A stretch of DNA of 64,000 nt from Nymphaea colorata (Eukaryota > Streptophyta > Magnoliopsida > Nymphaeales > Nymphaeaceae). The notes under the pieces are model-generated. The model had not been told where the DNA came from. It did no database searches and was given only the letters and a program-made list of their open reading frames with translations. Below are positions 10,593-22,700 of this stretch, in pieces; the stretch's first letter is position 1, and every line of letters begins with the position of its first letter. The stretch lies in NCBI RefSeq assembly GCF_008831285.2, contig NC_045151.1:2291544-2355543 (forward strand). The letters run 5' to 3'. The translations under genes and the position numbers were made by a program.

Positions 10593-13500
10593 TGTTAACA
10601 CCCCAAATTTTTCCACATCAAAATTGAAGCAATGTGAAAATTTCACAAAAGAATTGTGAAAATTTGCAATTTCAAAGCCAATTTCGAATCTAAAGAACAA
10701 TTAGATTCAAATCGTGAATTTAACCCGATACACGAATCCCAATGCAGGATTACGAGTCCAAATTCAATTGCAAATGTCATTTGAAATCCAAATCCAATTG
10801 CAAAATGCAAATTTTGACTTAGATCCAAGAATTGGATCTAATTCAGTCTAAAATGCTACGTGGGACCCACGTGTGGGCCCCACCTAGCCCGTGTGGTCAA
10901 GAGCCCTCCCCAGGGGCCATGCCCCCCTCCATGTCAAAAAAAAATAATAAATAAATATTTTCTCTCAAATTAATTGAAGAAAAGTCATTTTCAAGAAGAA
11001 ATAAAGGAGAAACCTAGGAAAAGAGAGACATTTATGTCTCTCTCTCTTCTTTAACCAGATCCTCCTTAAAGAAAAAAATCATTTCCAAGGAAGCAATTAC
11101 TAGACTGGTCAAACTCACCTAACCTACTTAATCCAAGTAGGTTTGACCCGGGTACACTCAAATGTGGTGCCAATTCCAGCTAGGTTCGGTCACAATGGGC
11201 TCAACATAGTCAAAACGTAAGTCTGTCTCATGATCCAATTAATGGACGAAAATAGACTTTGACCGAACCAAACCCACTTTGACTAAACTCAGTCAAAGTA
11301 CAATTTAGCTCAATTAAGAGCTTTCTTGACCCAAATTTATCAAATTACCTCAAATAAAGTCAAACTACTTGCAAATGAGCTTTGACTTTGGTCAATTGGT
11401 CGAAATTGATCAATTTGGACAATTTTGCCCTTCTGCGGTCAACTTAAGATTAAAAAGCCTAAAATGGTTTATGAAAGGCAAATAAACATTTGAATTTGTC
11501 AAATGCTTGAATCAAATACCAAATTTAAATTGAATTTCTCAAGTGAAAGTTTGATTCAGTTGAAATCCATTTTCAATCAAGTTTTGGACGAAAATACCCT
11601 TTTCGAACCAAATTTGATAAAATTTTTAAATTTTATTAAAATTTAAATTTAATTATCATAATTCAATGGCATTTGGAGCTTAGTAACTAGGTTTTAACCT
11701 TATAAGCTCGATTTCAAACAAAAAAAAATAAATAGTACAAAATAAGGGCAAAACCCTGTGTAAGGGCATTTTCGTCCAAAATTTTGGTCAAAATGGTCAC
11801 CTAGGTCTGAACCCAAGTTGACCAAACCTAGCCCAGCCCACCTAGCTCGTGGAAATGGGCTGAGAAATGGTCAATTAGAGCCTTTAAAGTCTATTTAACT
11901 CATTTTACAAGTCCCCAAGGTCTTAAGTAAGTTCCCAAGGTGAGTTAAGAAGGTGGTTGAACCCACCTCCTCCTCTATATAAACCTCCCCTTGGCCACTA
12001 AGGGGGAGGACGAAATTTTGGAGCATTCTATCAAATTGCTGCAGCCAAGGAGCTAGGAGGGAGAAGCCAAGGAAGAGAGAAGAGGTTCGTCCAAGCCCCC
12101 TTCCCCTTTTTCTCCCATTCTCTTCTTCACTTTCTTCTATTCTCCCCATTGATTTTGCTAAGTTAGGGTGCTTAAGTGAACCCTTACTTAGGATTTTCGT
12201 GGTGAGAATCCCTCTTTACCACTCCAAATTCCAGCAAGCAAGCTATTTCTTATTCTAGCTTTGCTAAGCTTGAATCCACGGTTGGATTCTTGCTTAGGAT
12301 TGCTTGGGTTAGAAAACAAGTGAAGACGAAAGACAAACATCAAGACCGACCGCAAGGTAGGTGATCTTAACTCACTTCTCTTCTACTTTAGCTTATTGTT
12401 GATTTATTTTAATTCCAACAATTCGTGGGAGGGTTTATTTTCATTTGCTTACGGCTGGGAATGATGTCCAGCTAAGGGAAACCTACGCTTCAATGTACAT
12501 GTTAATGCATAATGCATGCATATATCGGTTTTTCTTAAATATGAACCCAAGTATCAAATTTCGAAATGGGCCCCAAGGCCACGTCCCTTTCAAAGGAACC
12601 AACTTAATACCATTTTGAACTCCCTACCATGAGAGAATCCCACGGTGAGAAAGTGATTTTGCTACATCACGTATGATGAAAATGCCTATAAGGGATGAAT
12701 ACGTTTTTATGAATGTGATCCACCCTTGCATGGCGAAATGATGGACGAATAAGCTTGAGTATTGTTTTATTTTCTTTCTTATTCACAGTCATTTTGATTC
12801 ATGTCTTTCAATTTAATTAATCAAGGGTAGTAGGGAAGATTTGAAACAAGTTCTCAATCTTCCTACATAAAAGAACCCAGCCATGAATCATCATGATTCA
12901 TGAGTCATGCGGTCCCTTGATAAAATTTCATTTTGAAAAGTAAGGTACGTATATGTATACATTGTTATATATGTACATATATGCATCCGATTTCTTGTCA
13001 AAAATTACATTCTTCCCTTAAAATCAGGTTGGAACATGTTTCCAAACCGGTCTTTAAGGAAATGGGCCATTTTTATTGATTTTTCTAGTGCAAGATTATA
13101 AATTACTTTCATTTCATTTTTACTTAATTTCAGCAAACCCATACGTAAGATGTATGTATGTTGTTGAAATCAGACCATGTTTTATAGGAATTGGTTTAAG
13201 AATATCAAAATTTACGTATTTGAAATACCAACCATCCTAGAATCATCCAAAGGAGTTGATGATTTCATTACTACGAAATCTGGAATTTGAATAGATTTGA
13301 AAAACTCATTGTTTCTATCTAAGAAACAAGTCCTTATTGGAATCAATGTCCACAATTTTCAGCTATTTAAATCAACACAAGGTCTGATTTTTAGCTATTT
13401 TGAGACAAAAGTGGACGTCATCCATGTCTCCCATCCGTTTCAAAGATTGAACTTGACATCATTTATATATTTTCATCATTTTGATAATTTTATGTCAAGC

Positions 13501-14417
13501 CTCAAGCTTATGGACTACATCTCTAATTCATGTGCTTAATCATATAATGAGCACATATAGAGAAAGTCCTACATTTTAATCAATCTTCATGTATAGATTG
13601 TATGACGTGCAATACGGACTTTGAGAGATTATGAGGGAGTGAAGAATGTATGTTTCATATGAATGAATCTTGATGGATTATGAGAGAGAGAAGAATGAAT
13701 GTTCCATATAGTTTCCATTCTCGTTTCATGCATTCACTTTCACTCAAAATCAATGGCACCACATGCACATTCTCAAGAAATTAAGTGATTCAAATTTAAG
13801 TTGCAAAAAGTGACCAAGTCATATTGCAATGAGAATTTGTAAACTTCACTTAACTTCAAAAGAAAACACAAGCAATGCATTCATAATCTTTTGGCCAAAG
13901 TGCATTTGAAAAACAACATGTTTTCTAACAATTTGGAACCTATGTTCTTTCAAAAGAATGAATTCTACAAATCACATGATTTGACAAAAGAAGAGTTCAA
14001 AATCAATTTTTATCATAAGATGATCATCATCATCTAGAGTTCACAACAAAGAACTCAATTCCAAATCTTCAAAAATCCTAAAGAATTATGTGTTTCAAAT
14101 AACACCAAAACAAAGGATTTTAAACCAACTTGAAAACCCCCAATATTCAAATTCATTTATTCAAAAAAATGAATTTCGGTTCTTGAATCCAAAACCTCAA
14201 TGCATAAGCATATAGGACTTACATCAATAACTCGTATATGATCCAAATGATCTTTAGTCCTTGGTCTAATTACCCCTGTTAAAGGCGGCAGGAACGGTTG
14301 GACCTCGTACCGACGAGCGGATCCCTTTCTCTTGAAAATTTTCTCAAAACCCCAATTTTAAAAGAATTTTGCTGACTCGCATTTCGACCTTCTTGAAAAG
14401 GGAGTGGGGTGCGAACA
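10593..14417 (+). repeat. 3' LTR of the Tat element (3825 bp)
   Basis: It starts TGTTAACACCCC after the polypurine tract and ends gcgaaca, giving matched TGTT...AACA termini. The last 1222 bases match the partial 5' LTR. A TATA box at 11974-11982 (ctatataaa) marks the likely core promoter, so U3 is about 1.4 kb and R+U5 about 2.4 kb, which is very long. The leader contains a strong splice-donor-like and acceptor-like pair (12356/12357 and 13133). The left flank is outside the window, so the target duplication cannot be checked; the right flank begins atgtg. Confidence 0.92.
11974..11982 (+). promoter_or_regulatory. TATA box of the Tat LTR promoter
   Basis: The sequence ctatataaa in a pyrimidine-rich setting, followed by cctcccc, is a standard plant core promoter. 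It would start transcription near 12005-12015. It has its equivalent in the 5' LTR, outside the window. Confidence 0.7.
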
Positions 14418-15926
14418 ATGTGACAAGTTCTGTTTTGGAAAGCTATTAGAAGCTTGTTTTGAAAACTGTTACGCATTTGCATGTGCATGCTAGAATTGAT
14501 AACTGCTTAGGACAGATGAGGTGGGGTATCGGTCGAGTGTCTCATCGACCCCGATTGTGCCTTAGAGAGTATCATAGAATGATAATTGCATAGGACAGAT
14601 ACGAGCCATCACAGATCGAGACTACTCTCCGGGATTTGGCCAAGTTTTGAAAGATCTAATTGATGTGTTTGATAAGATGTGAATTTTTATGAATGTGAAT
14701 GTTGTGAATTGTTGCATATGTATTGTTGTGGGCAATAATGCAATTGATTGGAATTGGAGGGTAGTTGTACCGGTATTGTTTGACGGCTAGCTATGACTGT
14801 TAATGTTATGTGTGGACCTCATGGGAGGCAATTGGAGGTGTGGGTGCACTCGTGAAGTGAACCAACCTCATGAGCTAGCCGGTCATTCTGTGATTGTGCA
14901 ATTATAATGATAATAATGAAAGAATAAGAGATGAGAAGCTAGTGGGTTGTGGCATTGTATTTGGGAGACGTCCCGCTTTCGCCACTGGTCTCGCCTGTTC
15001 GGAACGCAGGCTGTGCAAGGCCCCAGGGTACTGTTATGTGTTGTGATTGGAGCGTGCTCCCGCCTTCCCAACCTGGGTGACCTAGGGAAGGCTGAGTATC
15101 TCTCCTTGGAATTCACGCATCCATGGATGAGTGCTCTACCGCTGCAGCGGATGAATGGATCCATACTGTTCTGAGCTACCATGGGGTTTGTCTCTCGGCT
15201 ATGGGTCGCCCGCGGTGTGCACGTGCCTGTGTTTGCACCCACAGGAACTGTCAATTCACTAAAGCTATTGAAAATGAATGTAGGTGAATGAAATGTGTGT
15301 GAACGAATGTATGTGATTGATGGGCATGTGAATGCTATGACTGAAATGAAATGTTTAAGCATGCCTTGCATGTGATTGAGATTGTGTTTCTGTGGCCCTT
15401 GAGTGGTCTTTTCATGTCGTGGTCTATGTTAGGGGTTTTCTTGGCAAATGATGTGCCTATGCCCTAACACAACATGACGATAGATTGTTTTTATGATTGT
15501 TCTTAGATTTGTGCCCTACCTAAGAGGGTTTGAGATGTTCGTAGCTTGTTGCCATACTGCGAAGGCTAAGCCTTCAGTTATTTCTTTTTCAGGTTTTGGC
15601 GGAGCCGAGGCAGCAAGTTGATCAGATGGCTTCACTCACATCCTACTGGGGAGGTTTTGGGTCTTTGGTAGTGCCGGCGCGTCATGGTTTGGTCTTTTTG
15701 ATGTCTTATTTGTGTTAGGCATGAAAGTTATGGTTTGGGGCATTTTTGTCATACACATAGATGTAACTTTGTATGAATTGAAATTGTTATATAAATGAAA
15801 GTTTACCCCATGGTTTCAAATGACATAGCTCCATCTTTTTTTGAATTGTTGTGTAGTCACACCTCAATGCTTTAGGTTTATAAAAAAAAAAAATTTGTTT
15901 GAGGGTCAAAAGGTTGGGGTATGACA
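14418..15926. repeat. LTR fragment of a second element, interrupted by the Tat element
   Basis: This block has no coding capacity. It ends in ggttggggtatgaca, which read from the other strand is TGTCATACCCCAACC, the typical start of a plant gypsy LTR; such LTRs often have long inverted ends, so the strand is ambiguous. The Tat LTR abuts its left side, so the remaining part should lie left of the window. At its right edge it interrupts a BED finger coding exon between 15926 and 15927. An A run precedes the end at 15881-15893. Solo LTR or 3' LTR cannot be told apart here. Confidence 0.6.
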
Positions 15927-16196
15927 ACTGCAGTACTTACATTTTCCTTTTTTGATACCATTTATAATGACCTCGTCAAAATCATTCCATATTGTAGAAG
16001 TCTTTAACCTTGATCTTTTTGCACCACTTATACGTACTTCAGGAGCATCTATTGAAACTCTTTCATTTTCAGTGTCTTGCGATTCCATAGGAGTTTCATT
16101 AGAGGAATGTACTTCGATTGGGACATCATCTGAACTCTGTCTCGAATCACATACTTGTATACCCTTATCAATGATATTTCTTCCTAAATTTGTCAT
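15927..16196 (-). pseudogene. BED zinc finger exon, N-terminal part of hAT-type transposase, truncated
   Basis: Read on the minus strand from the ATG at 16196, the exon encodes an acidic, Ser-rich N terminus and then KTSTIWNDFDEVIINGIKKG and KCKYCS. The Trp-x2-Phe and the first C-x2-C pair of a BED zinc finger are clear, as in RICESLEEPER/hAT-family transposases. The second half of the finger (H-x-H/C) is lost because LTR sequence follows at once. BED fingers bind DNA at transposon ends. Together with the hAT-like terminus at about 19331 on the same strand, it suggests an autonomous-type hAT element cut by the LTR insertion. A domesticated BED gene is an alternative. Confidence 0.65.
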
Positions 16197-16581
16197 TCTT
16201 CAAACTAGTGTTTTTTCCTCCTGCTCAAGCTATTCTTCTATTTGAACATGAAATTTAACAGAAACATATTACAATCTAAGGGAATACCAACAAAAGACAT
16301 CCTTACAATTTAAGGGAATACCAAAAGAAGACATCCTTACACAGACAGACAAAAGACATCCTTACACAGAATACCAAAAAAAACTACTTCATCATTGGGA
16401 TAAATATAAAAAAATGCAGGGGAACCCAACAGTCCAACACAACCATGAGAACAATATTTATCATTCAGAACTAGCAACCAACTAATATTTATCATTTACA
16501 AATGGAGTTGGTAACTTTCCCAATTCGTAAGTAGTTAATTGCTTGGGAAGGACATAAGTGGAGGTCACTTGCTTTTAAGTA

Positions 16582-16582
<1 letters not shown>

Positions 16583-16643
<61 letters not shown>
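16583..16643. repeat. (TA)n microsatellite
   Basis: About thirty uninterrupted TA units. Confidence 0.95.
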
Positions 16644-16645
<2 letters not shown>

Positions 16646-17504
16646 ATTTATTTAAAAAACATAGTAGAAAATCAGTTGACCTATCAGAATTTTATATTTA
16701 TCTCAAGCTTCTTTTACAGAAATTAAGAACTAGCTGCATGCAGCAATAGATACACAAATTAAGACATAGCTGCATCCCAAAAAAGCAAAAATGGGAACCA
16801 TTTTTGCTCCAATTATCATCCTTTGTACTAGTACGATTGTCATTTCCTATTTCCAATATAAGCATTATGCCCTATTCATTCTATGTAATGTTTGGCATTA
16901 CAAAAAGAAAGAAAAAAAAAAGAAGTCAGGCTTTCCCACATCAAGAAAAAAATGACATTTCTCAAAAGAATTTCTTCTTCATCATGTTCCTCTGACATAC
17001 GTAGTCAAATGCAATAGCCAGAAGCTAAGCAATGGACCCTCAAAAAGGACTAGACTGTGATCTAGTGCAGCCTAGGCAGGCCAAAAGAATAACTGGTAGG
17101 GAAAAAAAGGGGCAGACAATATATTGATTTAAAGTCAGATTGTCAAACATGTGTGAAGCACAATAACAAATATTGAAACACACATAATATATCCAATAGC
17201 AACAACGAAATAGCATTTAGTATACCAGAGTGACATGTCCTAAGTCCTAATATTGAAACACATAATATTGAAACAACATGTAAATCAGTAGCACTTTAGA
17301 CATTAAATCAGTAGTGCAGACATAAGAAAGAGACACACTTTAACTGAATTCCCACCAGGTTGGTGATTATCTGTTGAAATCTTCCTGGATCACCAATCAG
17401 AATTTCTGGGACCTTTTTTGATACAAATACACCTAGCTATCATCGCCAAATGATTACAAACTATATGAGAAACAAGACAAGAAATAGCACCAACAGATAC
17501 AACC

Positions 17505-17516
17505 GTGCGTGTGTGT

Positions 17517-17565
<49 letters not shown>

Positions 17566-17566
17566 T
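17505..17566. repeat. (GT)n(GA)n compound microsatellite
   Basis: A GT run followed directly by a GA run with one aaag interruption. Open frames over it are artefacts of the repeat. Confidence 0.95.
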
Positions 17567-17930
17567 ATGAAAAATACAGTATCTGCACCCACACTGGTGC
17601 AACATATATTTTCACCTCTGCACCAAAACACTTTTGAAAAAATGCAACATCTGCAACCGCGCTGGTGCAACATAGTGCATGAGCATGACACTAACATAGA
17701 AGAAAAAACAGAACACGGTGGCTCCCATGGGTCCAATATAACAAAAAAAGGGCATTTGTAGCGGCAACTAATTAAACAATCAAATGTAACTTTTACATGT
17801 AAAGTTCATTCTTTGTAATCCTTTTTCCTATAAGAGACAGATTTAATTCGGATCTTCAGTGTTATCATAACAGGATTTATAGCCGAAATCACCAGTTTCA
17901 AATAGGTTTAGCAGGACGACTATAACATTT

Positions 17931-18308
17931 TCATCTTAGGATACATATGAATGTAAATTTCCTTCTGCTAAAAACTTTGATTCCATTGAGCTGGACGAGA
18001 GTCTCCTGAACAATGTGATCGATTACATACAAGTTGTTTAGACTGGTGACCGGACAGCAAGAATCATAAAATGCATACCAAACGATTTCACTAGAATGAG
18101 CAACTTGCTGAAGCTTTCGAGCTTGGAAGAACTTGCAGTGCCCTTTAGCACTAGATTCAACTTCTTCAGATTTTATTTGGCTACCCGTGACGCCAATGCT
18201 GGTCAATTTCAATTGTCTTTTCCCATTACTGTTAGCACATTCATCTTCTTCCTGTGCATCAGACTCCCTGGATATGTACAATCTCAACCAGTCAGTCATG
18301 GTGAACAT
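17931..18308 (-). CDS. Unidentified open frame (125 codons) in the putative hAT element
   Basis: A minus-strand ATG frame. It has an acidic N-terminal stretch (SRESDAQEEDECANSNGKRQ) and no domain I recognise. It lies upstream, on the same strand, of the BED exon at 15927-16196. It could be chance, an unspliced exon or a leader part. I would not treat it as a gene without transcript support. Confidence 0.2.
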   Translation of the reverse strand: MFTMTDWLRLYISRESDAQEEDECANSNGKRQLKLTSIGVTGSQIKSEEVESSAKGHCKFFQARKLQQVAHSSEIVWYAFYDSCCPVTSLNNLYVIDHIVQETLVQLNGIKVFSRRKFTFICILR

Positions 18309-18559
18309 GCTTCACGGCATAACAGTATATAAATCAGTAATAGGAGATATAAACAATACACTAGTAATAACATAAAAAAAAAGAAATAGGAGAAAGGGGA
18401 AAAGTGGTGATTTTGAAATTCCTCCACCTCAAACAATACACAAGAAGATATAAACAGCATAACAGTATATAAATCAGTAAAAGAAGGAAAGAACAAGAGG
18501 AAGAAGTAGAGAAAGGAAGAAGAAAAGAAAAAACAAAATAAGAATACACACGTAATATA

Positions 18560-19331
18560 ATATGCACTTGTGTATGTGCGAAAGAGAGAGACAGGTGGGG
18601 GCTCGAAGGAAGGTACCTGAAAGAACGTTGATCAAAGTAGCAGCCAGTAGGTCACCAGAACAGCTACAGGACAACAGAGAAGGGAAGAATGGCCCATCAA
18701 ACGCGGGTTTAGACATTACGAGTCATAGAGCAACCAAGAAAGAGAGAGAGACGGAAACAGAGAGAGAGAGAGGGAGAGATGGACGGCAGAGCCACACCTG
18801 GAACAACCACAACGGACAAGCTGGTCGAAGGAGGAGAAGGACGTCGCAGAAGCAAGTTGATGCTAGAGAAATGGGACACCTCCGGATCAGGATGCGCTGC
18901 CTTTCAATTGGATGCCACTGACTCACTGGAGAAGCGGAGAGGCGGAGAGCACACTGACGCAGGGCAGCAGGAGCGCAGAGCACAGGTGCCAGGCACCAGG
19001 CGGAGAAGAAGCAGGGCGGGAGCACAGGCGGAGAAGGAGAAGTCGGAGGGACCAAGAGAGGGAGAGACAGAGTCGGAGTCGGAGAGAGGGAGAATGAAAA
19101 GAAACCCTAGAACGAAAAAAGTGAGACAGCTGAACCGGTTTTTTTAAAACCGGTATGTTAATCGAGCCGAGTCGAGCTTTAACGAGTCCGTGAGAGTGAA
19201 CTCGAGTCGATTAGTTAAACGAGTTGACTCGTAAACTCGAGCTCGACTCGTAATGAAGCAGCTCGTTTAAACTTACGAGTTGAGCTTAAACGAGTCGAGC
19301 TCGAGTAGCTCGACTCGTTGTGCACCGCTAC
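18560..19331 (-). mobile_element. Terminal region of a hAT-like transposon
   Basis: Read on the minus strand from 19331, the sequence begins tagcggtgcacaacgagtcg, close to the TAGGGGTGCA-type ends of plant hAT elements. Then come about 180 bases packed with interleaved gagtcgagctcgag motifs (19150-19320), the subterminal repeats that hAT transposases bind. Next are an inverted aaccggt pair (19134-19153) and a long GA/CT-rich block (18570-19110; CT-rich on the minus strand, with a ccctag...gtttc-like leader), which looks like a plant 5' untranslated region. The BED exon at 16196 lies downstream on the same strand, so 15927-19331 may be one hAT element missing its far part. Confidence 0.5.
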
Positions 19332-19614
19332 TTAAGTTGGATATTATGAGTTGAGAAACATAAGACCTTTGGGATGCATTTAGTGTTTAAGATTGCATAA
19401 ATCTATCCCAAAGATTGACACATACATGTTGTATAAGTCTGCCCCAGTTTTTTTAGAACTGAGACACAGTTCCAGTTAACAAATGCCCTCAATGTTTAAT
19501 ACTTTATAAAATGTAATTTTGTGTAATAGAGTTCTTTTATTCTTATAAATTTCATTAGTGCATTCATTTATAAAATTGCATTTATAAAAAAGAGCACTCA
19601 GTGTTTTCAGACCA

Positions 19615-19698
<84 letters not shown>

Positions 19699-19729
19699 AC
19701 ATTGATTATTATTATTATTTTTTATGCAG
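19332..19729 (+). other. Intron sequence upstream of the first visible RGLG exon
   Basis: No exon seen. Contains the TA microsatellite 19618-19695 and a polypyrimidine tract ending in atgcag at 19729, the acceptor of the first visible exon. The exon with the MIDAS motif of the vWA domain, normally just upstream, is not found here. Confidence 0.6.
19618..19695. repeat. (TA)n microsatellite in intron
   Basis: About 39 TA units, ending only about 34 bases before the acceptor of the exon at 19730. Confidence 0.95.
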
Positions 19730-22700
19730 GGAAAAATTCCTTTGGTAACAAAAGCCTGCATGCAACTGATGATGCGGGGACGCGCAATCCATATGAGCAA
19801 GCGATCACTATAATAGGGAAGACTTTGGCCTCTTTCGATGACGACAACCTCATTCCATGTTTTGGTTTTGGAGATGGTCAGTTACTGTTTTACCACAAAT
19901 CTTATAGTTCTTACATACGTAGATCAAAGGCTTGATAATCAAATGCCCCTTAGGTGCATGTTAGATCTATCAAAAATGCTCCCGGCCACTGATTTATCGA
20001 GAAAAAAAGAAGTGGATTAATTGTAAGTGATTGAAGAGTCTTATCTTTTCTTGGAAACCAGTATTAGTTTATGAACATGGTAAGTGATTTGACAATTTAT
20101 TCTCCCGTAGTTGTTCGTTATTCTTGTTGAAGTACTTACTCGCACTTCTTTTTGTCTCTTTACTTTCTTTTTCTTTGTGTTTAGCAACGACCCACAATGA
20201 AGAAGTATTTTGCTTTCACAGTGATCACAGACCTTGCCATGGTTTCGAGGAAGTGCTGCAATGCTATCGCCAAATATTACGCAAATTGAAATTAGCTGGT
20301 AGGCTTGATGATTCATATATTATGTATGTGAAATTTTGCTTGGCTTTCTCAGCATTCTTTCAAGCTTGCCCGCATGAAGTTCATAGAGTTATTTATATTC
20401 TGAAATCCTAAATTATGTTGGTTGCTCAAGTCCTGGCAATGTTACAGCTTATGCACTTTAAGGTTGTGCTTGATCCCACCGTCAATCTATGGTTGTTTTT
20501 TTTTTTCACATGTAATGTGAATTTAATATCCACGGTACTAAAATTCTCTGCTTGTTTAAAGTGAAGATTTTACAATACGCACCTTTTAATGCAGTCCCGG
20601 ATCTCAGATCCAACGCTATCAAACACTACCTTAGCTTTTAACAATTCTTGCTTCATCAGTAGTCTTGCTTGAAAGGATACTAAGAGAAAATCGGTTGTTA
20701 GATTTTTTTTGAACTTTTGGTGGGATGTAGGTTACACCTGGCCCAACCTGTTTGGAGCTGGCTTATTCAGAACCTGGTTCAGGTACAGACTCAAGTTGTG
20801 ATCAGGCACAGAATTTGCATGGTGCTGGTGTATTTTTATTGAATACTAGTCTGGCAGTTTTTTTTTTATTAACATGTTAGGTTTGTGCACAAAAAACATA
20901 CAAAATCCAATTTTTGATTAGCAATTGGACCCTCTTTCTTTTGTCAGATCCCATTAGACCAATTCGGATCTGGTTCTGTAATAAGAGAAGCCAGATCTAT
21001 AGATCTCTATTTGCTAGACATCCAAACACTGATGATCAGCTTATGTCCAGTGGGAAAGCTATATTCCTTACTAGTGCGTTACACACACAGACAGCCACAC
21101 AAAAGCATATGGTGAGAGTATGCAAGCTGAAAGCTATGGTAACCTATATCTTTTCTAAAGGTAATCATACAGGCAATTCAATTGATTGATAAAAAGCAAG
21201 CATTCAATTTTGATTGATCACAACACATTATCGGTTCTTTGGGAAGGTTCCATAATCAACAACATGAAATTTTTGTGAAGTTTTCCTATCCTTGGTCATA
21301 TTTTTGATAAAAAGGTGCAGCTCATTAAGTGCTATCTTAACTGAATAGTGTATAGCACAATCTCTTATCCAGAAGAAATGTTGAATTTATTAGATGAGGA
21401 GCATGTGTGATCTCCTGTTGCATGTTGTGCGAGATTTGAGATGACACCAGTGGCTTGAGCTCTGTTCAACATGATTGCTCATAATTGTTACCACAAAATT
21501 CACTACCATCCCACTTTTCCTTGTCTTAATTGAAACAAAGTGTCCTCCAGGGTCCCTTTACTATAACCTATGGGAAAAAGTTATTGCGTAAATTGGTTTC
21601 TTCTTAAACTGAATAAACAAACTTCCAAATAGCACCTATGTAAACATTGTTATCAAGCTCATGAGAAATAAGAACCTTGGTTCTACATCTGGAGCTTTTA
21701 CAAGGTTTTGCCCTCATAGAGCATAGCTTTTCCATTCTTCCATATGCCAGGTCCAACATCTTTTGCACCAGTAATTGAAACATCCAAAGACATTGTTGAA
21801 AAAAGTGTTGGACAGTATCATGTTCCAGTCATAGTGGCAGATGGGCAGGTGTGTGATATCTATTATACTTGGGTATTAATTTACTTATGTATTTCCAACC
21901 ATCTTCCAATAATGTCAAGGCAACTATATATCAATGGTGAGAATAGGTCACAAAAAGTGTTGACACGACGCCTGGCTCACTTTGCCCACAAGAGGAGAAG
22001 ACAATCAATGCAATAGCGCTTGCAAGGTATTGCTGTGTCAACCCACATGCACTTGATTTCCAATCACATGCATAGGCTCATTCAACAAAGTGATAGACCC
22101 TCATTGGCACTTTTTGCATGTATAGTTTTATACAAAGATTTGGCCAATCAAGCTATCTCAGATTCAAAATGCTTCATGTTCTTGAAAAGATTTGCCCTTT
22201 CAAAGTTGAATTCTTAAGATTGTATTTCTGTTAATGAAATTTGGGTTTCATGTAGTATCTATCAATCATGAGGCTAATTCCTTTCCTATTGAGTCAACAT
22301 GGAATAGAAAATGAGCTCATAAAATCAGTCACTTGCATTCAGGCATCATAATTCAAAACTTGGTGAGAAATGAATTTTTGTCATATAATGTCCAACTTGT
22401 GTACACTGTTTAGTAGAAGGAAGATATAGTAATTGAACGAAGTATTGACTACTTCCTTTCCCAAGACTCCATCCGTAGAAAAATGAAACACAGTGTAGTA
22501 ATTGAATGAAGTATTGACTACTTACGCTCCCAAGACTCCATCTCAAAAAAAAATTGAAACACAGTGTAGTTAGTGGGCCCCAAGTACTTGATGCAACCTA
22601 GTGGACCACATTAATCTATTGTCATTGGTGGAGAAGGGACCAATCAAACATATACAATTGGTGTGACATGAAGGGCACAATATTTTATTTTACCTCCTAC

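Larger units (their letters stand above)
16197..17930. other. Non-coding stretch upstream of the BED exon
   Basis: It holds three short tandem copies related to aaaagacatccttaca (16280-16375), a TA microsatellite (16583-16643), a GT/GA compound microsatellite (17505-17566) and a short duplicated phrase around 17581-17610 and 17646-17675 (catctgca..ctggtgcaacata). No gene seen. It would be an intron or 5' part of the putative hAT gene. Confidence 0.5.

Noticed and set aside
17390-17736. Frames with LSLSLS and THTHTH runs
   Set aside because: Translation of the GT/GA microsatellite.
18562-19147. Overlapping open frames rich in Arg, Glu, Gly (plus) and Ser, Leu, Pro (minus)
   Set aside because: Produced by the GA/CT-rich composition; better explained as the leader of the hAT-like element.
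22346-22546. Minus-strand frame with repeated FIQLLHC/YFVQLLY
   Set aside because: Reflects the tandem duplication in the RGLG intron, no real protein.
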